Below are positions 5,160 to 7,539 of a DNA stretch of 7,539 bases, piece by piece. The stretch is from positions 88,259 through 95,797 of the forward strand of contig NVWZ01000008.1 in assembly GCA_002746365.1 (NCBI GenBank), given 5' to 3'. The position numbers and the translations under genes are program-made. Each line of letters starts with the position of its first letter. Positions within the stretch are counted from its first letter, which is position 1. A model generated the notes under the pieces. The model had not been told where the DNA came from. It was given only the letters and a program-made list of their open reading frames with translations, and searched no databases. The DNA comes from Thiotrichaceae bacterium. Lineage in GTDB: Bacteria > Pseudomonadota > Gammaproteobacteria > SZUA-229.

Positions 5160-5885
5160 ATGTCATCAGTGCCACAAATACAAAGACCTGCTTCTATCGA
5201 CGATAATATCAATCAGTTAAATAATGAGCGGGAAATCAATGCGGATTTTAATGTTTCTGTCAGCGTAGAAACAAAAATTAATGAATGGCGGGTTTCATCA
5301 ATAACCGGCAACAAAAAATATTTCGAACGTATTGAAAAAAATAAGTTGTGTCTCACTATGTTGGCGCAGTTTCCGGCAGGACGTGGTTTTAAAAAATTTG
5401 GTTATGAACGGGGCGTAGAATTTTTCGTAATATCGGGCGTTTTTTCAGATTCAGAAGGAGACTATAGTGCAGGCTGTTACGTGCGTAACCCGGCCGGTAC
5501 TTATCATGAACCATTTACCCGTAATGGCTGTACTGTCTTATTTAAGTTGGGGCAGTTTCAGCCATTGGATCGTAAACGGATAGTCATTGAAAGTAAGAAA
5601 CCGACGGTCAGGTGGCTGCCCGTGGGTGAGCCGGGCGTTTCTCGTTTAGCGCTGCACCATTTTTCTGAGGAAGTAATTAATCTCTATCGAATCCGTTCGG
5701 AGTGTTGGTTAACCTTCAAACATCAAAAATACGGTCTGGAACTGTTTGTTTGCGAAGGCGCTATCACTGTGAGTGGCAAACGTTATGAAACAGGCGACTG
5801 GTTGCGTTATCCCGCCGGAAGCAGAGTTAAGGTTTCCGCTATCGGTGATGTTTGTCTCTATGTAAAACAATATATTTTCCGGTAA
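5160..5885 (+). CDS. ChrR-like double-cupin protein lacking metal ligands
   Basis: The 241-residue protein has two cupin domains, about 39-134 and 146-240. The first closely follows the ChrR-type cupin: PAGRGF, then GVEFFVISGVFSDSEGDYSAG, then RNPAGTYHEPF and CTVLFKLGQF. The second repeats the pattern as GLELFVCEGAITVSGKRYETGDWLRYPAG. In metal-binding ChrR cupins the first motif carries HxH and a Glu. Here those positions read Phe80, Tyr82 and Val86, and only the later His116 remains. The second domain also lacks the HxH and the later His. The N-terminal zinc-binding anti-sigma domain of ChrR is absent, so an anti-sigma role is unlikely, and no sigma factor gene is nearby. The gene starts 40 bases after the PhzF-like gene with no terminator between, so they are probably co-transcribed. 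The ribosome binding site is weak (GATTGAG). Confidence 0.75.
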   Translation: MSSVPQIQRPASIDDNINQLNNEREINADFNVSVSVETKINEWRVSSITGNKKYFERIEKNKLCLTMLAQFPAGRGFKKFGYERGVEFFVISGVFSDSEGDYSAGCYVRNPAGTYHEPFTRNGCTVLFKLGQFQPLDRKRIVIESKKPTVRWLPVGEPGVSRLALHHFSEEVINLYRIRSECWLTFKHQKYGLELFVCEGAITVSGKRYETGDWLRYPAGSRVKVSAIGDVCLYVKQYIFR

Positions 5886-5890
5886 CAAAA

Positions 5891-5980
5891 ATGCCTGCTG
5901 TATATTTCAGAATCAACCATATAGGGTAAAAATAAGGAAGTAAAAATACAAAAATAATAAAAAGATCAAATAGCAGGCGT
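5891..5980. repeat. Spaced inverted repeat at the convergent gene ends
   Basis: GCCTGCT (5893-5899) and AGCAGGC (5972-5978) are exact reverse complements, extendable to about 11 pairs with two G-U wobbles (5891-5901 with 5970-5980). The loop is 68 bases and AT-rich, with several A runs. The right arm lies within the last codons of psd. It might help end transcripts from both directions, but the long loop makes this weak. No compact terminator is visible between the two convergent genes. Confidence 0.35.
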
Positions 5981-6814
5981 AGCCAAACACTGCCCTAGTT
6001 TAATTTCTGCTTCTGCAACCATCGCACTATCAATCTTCATCTTGTCTGTAGCCAATACTATTACCGTTGAACCCAGATTAAATCGACCCATCTCATCACC
6101 CCGCTTGAGCACGATATTTTTATCGCTGTAATCAAATCGCCTAATTTTTTTAGCTTCACCTGTTATTAAACCGTGCCACACCGTTTCCATGGCAGACACA
6201 TTAATGGCACCAACTAATATCATCGCCATGGGGCCCTGTTCCGTTTCAAAATAACAGACGCAACGTTCGTTGCGTGCAAACAGTCTGGGAATGTGACTGA
6301 CGACAAAGGTCGCTACACTAAACAGACGTCCCGGTACGTATAACATCTGCTTAAGTGTGCCAGTGGCAGGCATGTGAATACGATGATAATCTCTGGGTGA
6401 TAAATACAAGGTAGCAAACTGGCCATTATTAAAGGTTGCTTCCAGTTCTTTATCGCCACCGACCAGCTCTAATAAACTGTAATCCTGTCCCTTGGCTTGA
6501 AAGATGCGGCCATTTTTTATTGCCTGCGCCTGACTGACCGAACCATCAACCGGGCATAACCAGTTATTCGGGTCATGCTCAAATGGTCGACATGCCGGTT
6601 TTAATGCGCGTGTAAAAAAAGCATTGAGCGATTCGTAAGCGAACATGTCTTCTTCGACGGCTTCATACATCTTTACTGGGTTTAAACGGGTATAGCTGCG
6701 AATAATCCCGTTTTTCAAAGGTGGCCAGGTAATCCGCGCGCCTTTAAACATCAACCAGGTGATGGCGTGGTGTGGAAGAATATAAAAAAGCCAGGCGAGT
6801 ATTTTTTGTTTCAC
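5966..6814 (-). CDS. psd: Phosphatidylserine decarboxylase
   Basis: This 282-residue enzyme decarboxylates phosphatidylserine to phosphatidylethanolamine at the inner membrane, the last step of PE synthesis. The catalytic set is complete. CPVDGSV holds Asp90, needed for self-cleavage. DYHRIHMP holds His144 and His147. LGST at 247-250 is the self-cleavage site, where the chain breaks between Gly248 and Ser249 and the Ser becomes the pyruvoyl prosthetic group. Cleavage would yield a beta chain of 248 residues and an alpha chain of 34. The N-terminal region (about 1-25) is hydrophobic and membrane-associating, and ESLNAFFTRALKP is typical of the family. The start is GTG at 6814-6812, with no strong Shine-Dalgarno. 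It lies 15 bases after the stop of the PCu(A)C gene, so translation is probably coupled to that gene. At 282 residues it is a little shorter than the E. coli enzyme but seems intact. Confidence 0.96.
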   Translation of the reverse strand: MKQKILAWLFYILPHHAITWLMFKGARITWPPLKNGIIRSYTRLNPVKMYEAVEEDMFAYESLNAFFTRALKPACRPFEHDPNNWLCPVDGSVSQAQAIKNGRIFQAKGQDYSLLELVGGDKELEATFNNGQFATLYLSPRDYHRIHMPATGTLKQMLYVPGRLFSVATFVVSHIPRLFARNERCVCYFETEQGPMAMILVGAINVSAMETVWHGLITGEAKKIRRFDYSDKNIVLKRGDEMGRFNLGSTVIVLATDKMKIDSAMVAEAEIKLGQCLATPAI

Positions 6815-6829
6815 GATAATATTGACTGC

Positions 6830-7267
6830 TTAGTATTGTGATTTTTTAACAATCACTTCAAGGGTTTGGGTGGCGTTGTTGTTCATGGTGAGTTTGATGG
6901 TGACGGTATCACCCTCTTTGAGTCGTTTAACAGGGTTGAACAACATGAAATGTTTACCACCACGTTTCAGGGTGACATGGTCATTGGCAGGAATGAGCAG
7001 GTCATCGTGTCTAATCATTCTTGCCATGCCGTTTTCATGCTGGGTTTCATGAAATTCGATACTGCTATATAAGTCAGACTCCGCTTTAACGATAGTGGTG
7101 TCCTGCGCGCCATTATTTTCAATGGTCATATAAGCCACCATCACTTTGCTGACAGGGGGGGCTTCTGCAATCCAGGCGTCTTTGACAGAAAGTGTGTTTG
7201 GGGCAGAGGACGCTGCATTGGATACCAGGATAAATAGCAGTATCAGTGAGGTAAAAGTGTTTTTCAT
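6830..7267 (-). CDS. PCu(A)C periplasmic copper chaperone
   Basis: This 145-residue exported protein has a signal peptide (KNTFTSLILLFILVSNAASSA, cleavage near residue 22). The mature domain starts NTLSVKDAWIAEAPP, the standard PCu(A)C opening. The Cu(I)-binding motif H-x10-M-x21-HxM is present exactly: His73, Met84, His106 and Met108, with the last pair in GGKHFMLF. Such proteins hold copper in the periplasm and deliver it, often together with Sco, to the CuA site of cytochrome oxidase. No oxidase or sco gene is in this window. It is the first gene of a likely two-gene operon with psd, an arrangement without an obvious metabolic link. The ribosome binding site is weak. A TATAAT box lies 36 bases upstream of the ATG. 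Confidence 0.93.
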   Translation of the reverse strand: MKNTFTSLILLFILVSNAASSAPNTLSVKDAWIAEAPPVSKVMVAYMTIENNGAQDTTIVKAESDLYSSIEFHETQHENGMARMIRHDDLLIPANDHVTLKRGGKHFMLFNPVKRLKEGDTVTIKLTMNNNATQTLEVIVKKSQY

Positions 7268-7302
7268 ATTCTAAGTCAATCAAAATTAATATTGTGAAGC
7301 GA

Positions 7303-7308
7303 ATTATA
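7303..7308 (-). promoter_or_regulatory. Consensus -10 box upstream of the copper chaperone gene
   Basis: Read on the minus strand, 7308-7303 is a perfect TATAAT. It would place the transcript start near 7296 and leave a leader of about 29 bases before the chaperone ATG. No good -35 is visible at 16-18 bases spacing (the best is TTCCAT), so it may depend on an activator or be weak. Confidence 0.4.
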
Positions 7309-7321
7309 AGCGTTGTGCGCC

Positions 7322-7351
7322 TTGCATGGAAGACGCCTAAATAGATACAAT
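7322..7351 (+). promoter_or_regulatory. Candidate prmB promoter, possibly leaderless
   Basis: TTGCAT at 7322-7327, an 18-base spacer and TACAAT at 7346-7351 make a modest sigma-70 promoter. The predicted start of transcription, about seven bases after the -10, falls at or next to the A of the prmB start codon (7358). No Shine-Dalgarno sequence is seen before that ATG, which is consistent with leaderless translation. Confidence 0.3.
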
Positions 7352-7357
7352 GATGCA

Positions 7358-7539
7358 ATGATAAATAAACGTGAAATTGCTAAAGATCTGGTTACCTTGC
7401 GTGACCTGATTCGTTGGGGAACCAGTCAGTTTAATGCTGCTGAATTGTGTTTTGCACAAGGTATGCCTGAGGCAATCGATGAAGCCGCTTATCTGTGTTT
7501 GAGTGCGTTACATCTGCCACCTGATTTTAGTGTTGAATA
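7358..7539 (+). CDS. prmB: Ribosomal protein L3 N5-glutamine methyltransferase, N-terminal part (3' truncated by window edge)
   Basis: The first 60 codons of a protein are visible and the frame runs off the right edge. The segment DLVTLRDLIRWGTSQFNAAELCFAQG, followed by a DEA-containing helix and LSALHLPPDF, closely matches the helical N-terminal domain of PrmB, which recognises ribosomal protein L3 (E. coli counterpart: QTIQDMLRWSVSRFSAA). PrmB uses S-adenosylmethionine to methylate a glutamine of L3. The catalytic NPPY motif lies outside the window. Two ATGs at 7350 and 7353 are in another frame and meet a stop at once, so the ATG at 7358 is the start. Its AUGAUAAAU context lacks a ribosome binding site. 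It is divergent from the copper chaperone gene, with 90 bases between the two starts. The related PrmC is the main alternative but has a different N-terminus. Confidence 0.87.
   Translation, partial: MINKREIAKDLVTLRDLIRWGTSQFNAAELCFAQGMPEAIDEAAYLCLSALHLPPDFSVE

Noticed and set aside
5160..5885. Anti-sigma factor identity for the ChrR-like cupin protein
   Set aside because: The N-terminal zinc-binding sigma-contact domain is missing and no ECF sigma factor gene is adjacent.
6866..7072. Plus-strand frames antisense to the copper chaperone gene
   Set aside because: The minus-strand frame encodes an exact PCu(A)C motif, and the antisense translations have no ribosome binding site or family likeness.

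Overview
The window looks like an ordinary chromosomal stretch of a gammaproteobacterium, probably a sulfur oxidiser with a moderate, slightly AT-leaning base composition. The lineage call rests on the start of a PrmB-type ribosomal protein L3 glutamine methyltransferase at the right edge, a compact proteobacterial phosphatidylserine decarboxylase, and a Gram-negative outer-membrane beta-barrel protein. The sulfur call rests on the C-terminal end of a sulfide:quinone oxidoreductase-like flavoprotein at the left edge, followed by a DUF1641 protein, a pairing known from sulfur oxidisers.

Layout, left to right. (1) 2-696, plus strand: tail of the SQR-like flavoprotein, then a DUF1641 gene whose ribosome binding site overlaps the flavoprotein stop codon, so the two are almost certainly one operon. 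(2) 697-1370: 674 bases with no convincing gene. It holds terminator-like hairpins after the operon, an 11-base direct repeat, an orphan Shine-Dalgarno-like sequence and a cluster of inverted repeats that could form a structured leader for the next gene. (3) 1371-2852, plus strand: a 493-residue outer-membrane porin of the alginate-export-like type, closed by a strong terminator with a pure G7/C8 stem. (4) 3062-4138, plus strand: two genes I do not recognise, a 91-residue soluble protein and a 217-residue protein with about five membrane spans. (5) 4235-5885, plus strand: a PhzF-family isomerase-like enzyme and, 40 bases later, a double-cupin ChrR-like protein that seems to have lost its metal ligands. 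(6) 5966-7267, minus strand: a PCu(A)C copper chaperone followed by phosphatidylserine decarboxylase (psd), probably one operon, running head-on into the cupin gene. (7) 7358-7539, plus strand: the start of prmB, divergent from the copper chaperone across a 90-base promoter region.

The genes belong to several unrelated functions: sulfide oxidation and outer-membrane traffic on the left, an uncharacterised accessory set in the middle, and housekeeping functions on the right (copper delivery, phosphatidylethanolamine synthesis, ribosome modification). I see no mobile element, CRISPR array, tRNA, rRNA or defence locus. The items that most deserve a second look are the structured 5' region of the porin gene, the metal-ligand-less bicupin, a perfect 11-bp hairpin inside the PhzF gene, and the undescribed 91/217-residue gene pair. 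None of them amounts to a demonstrated new system.
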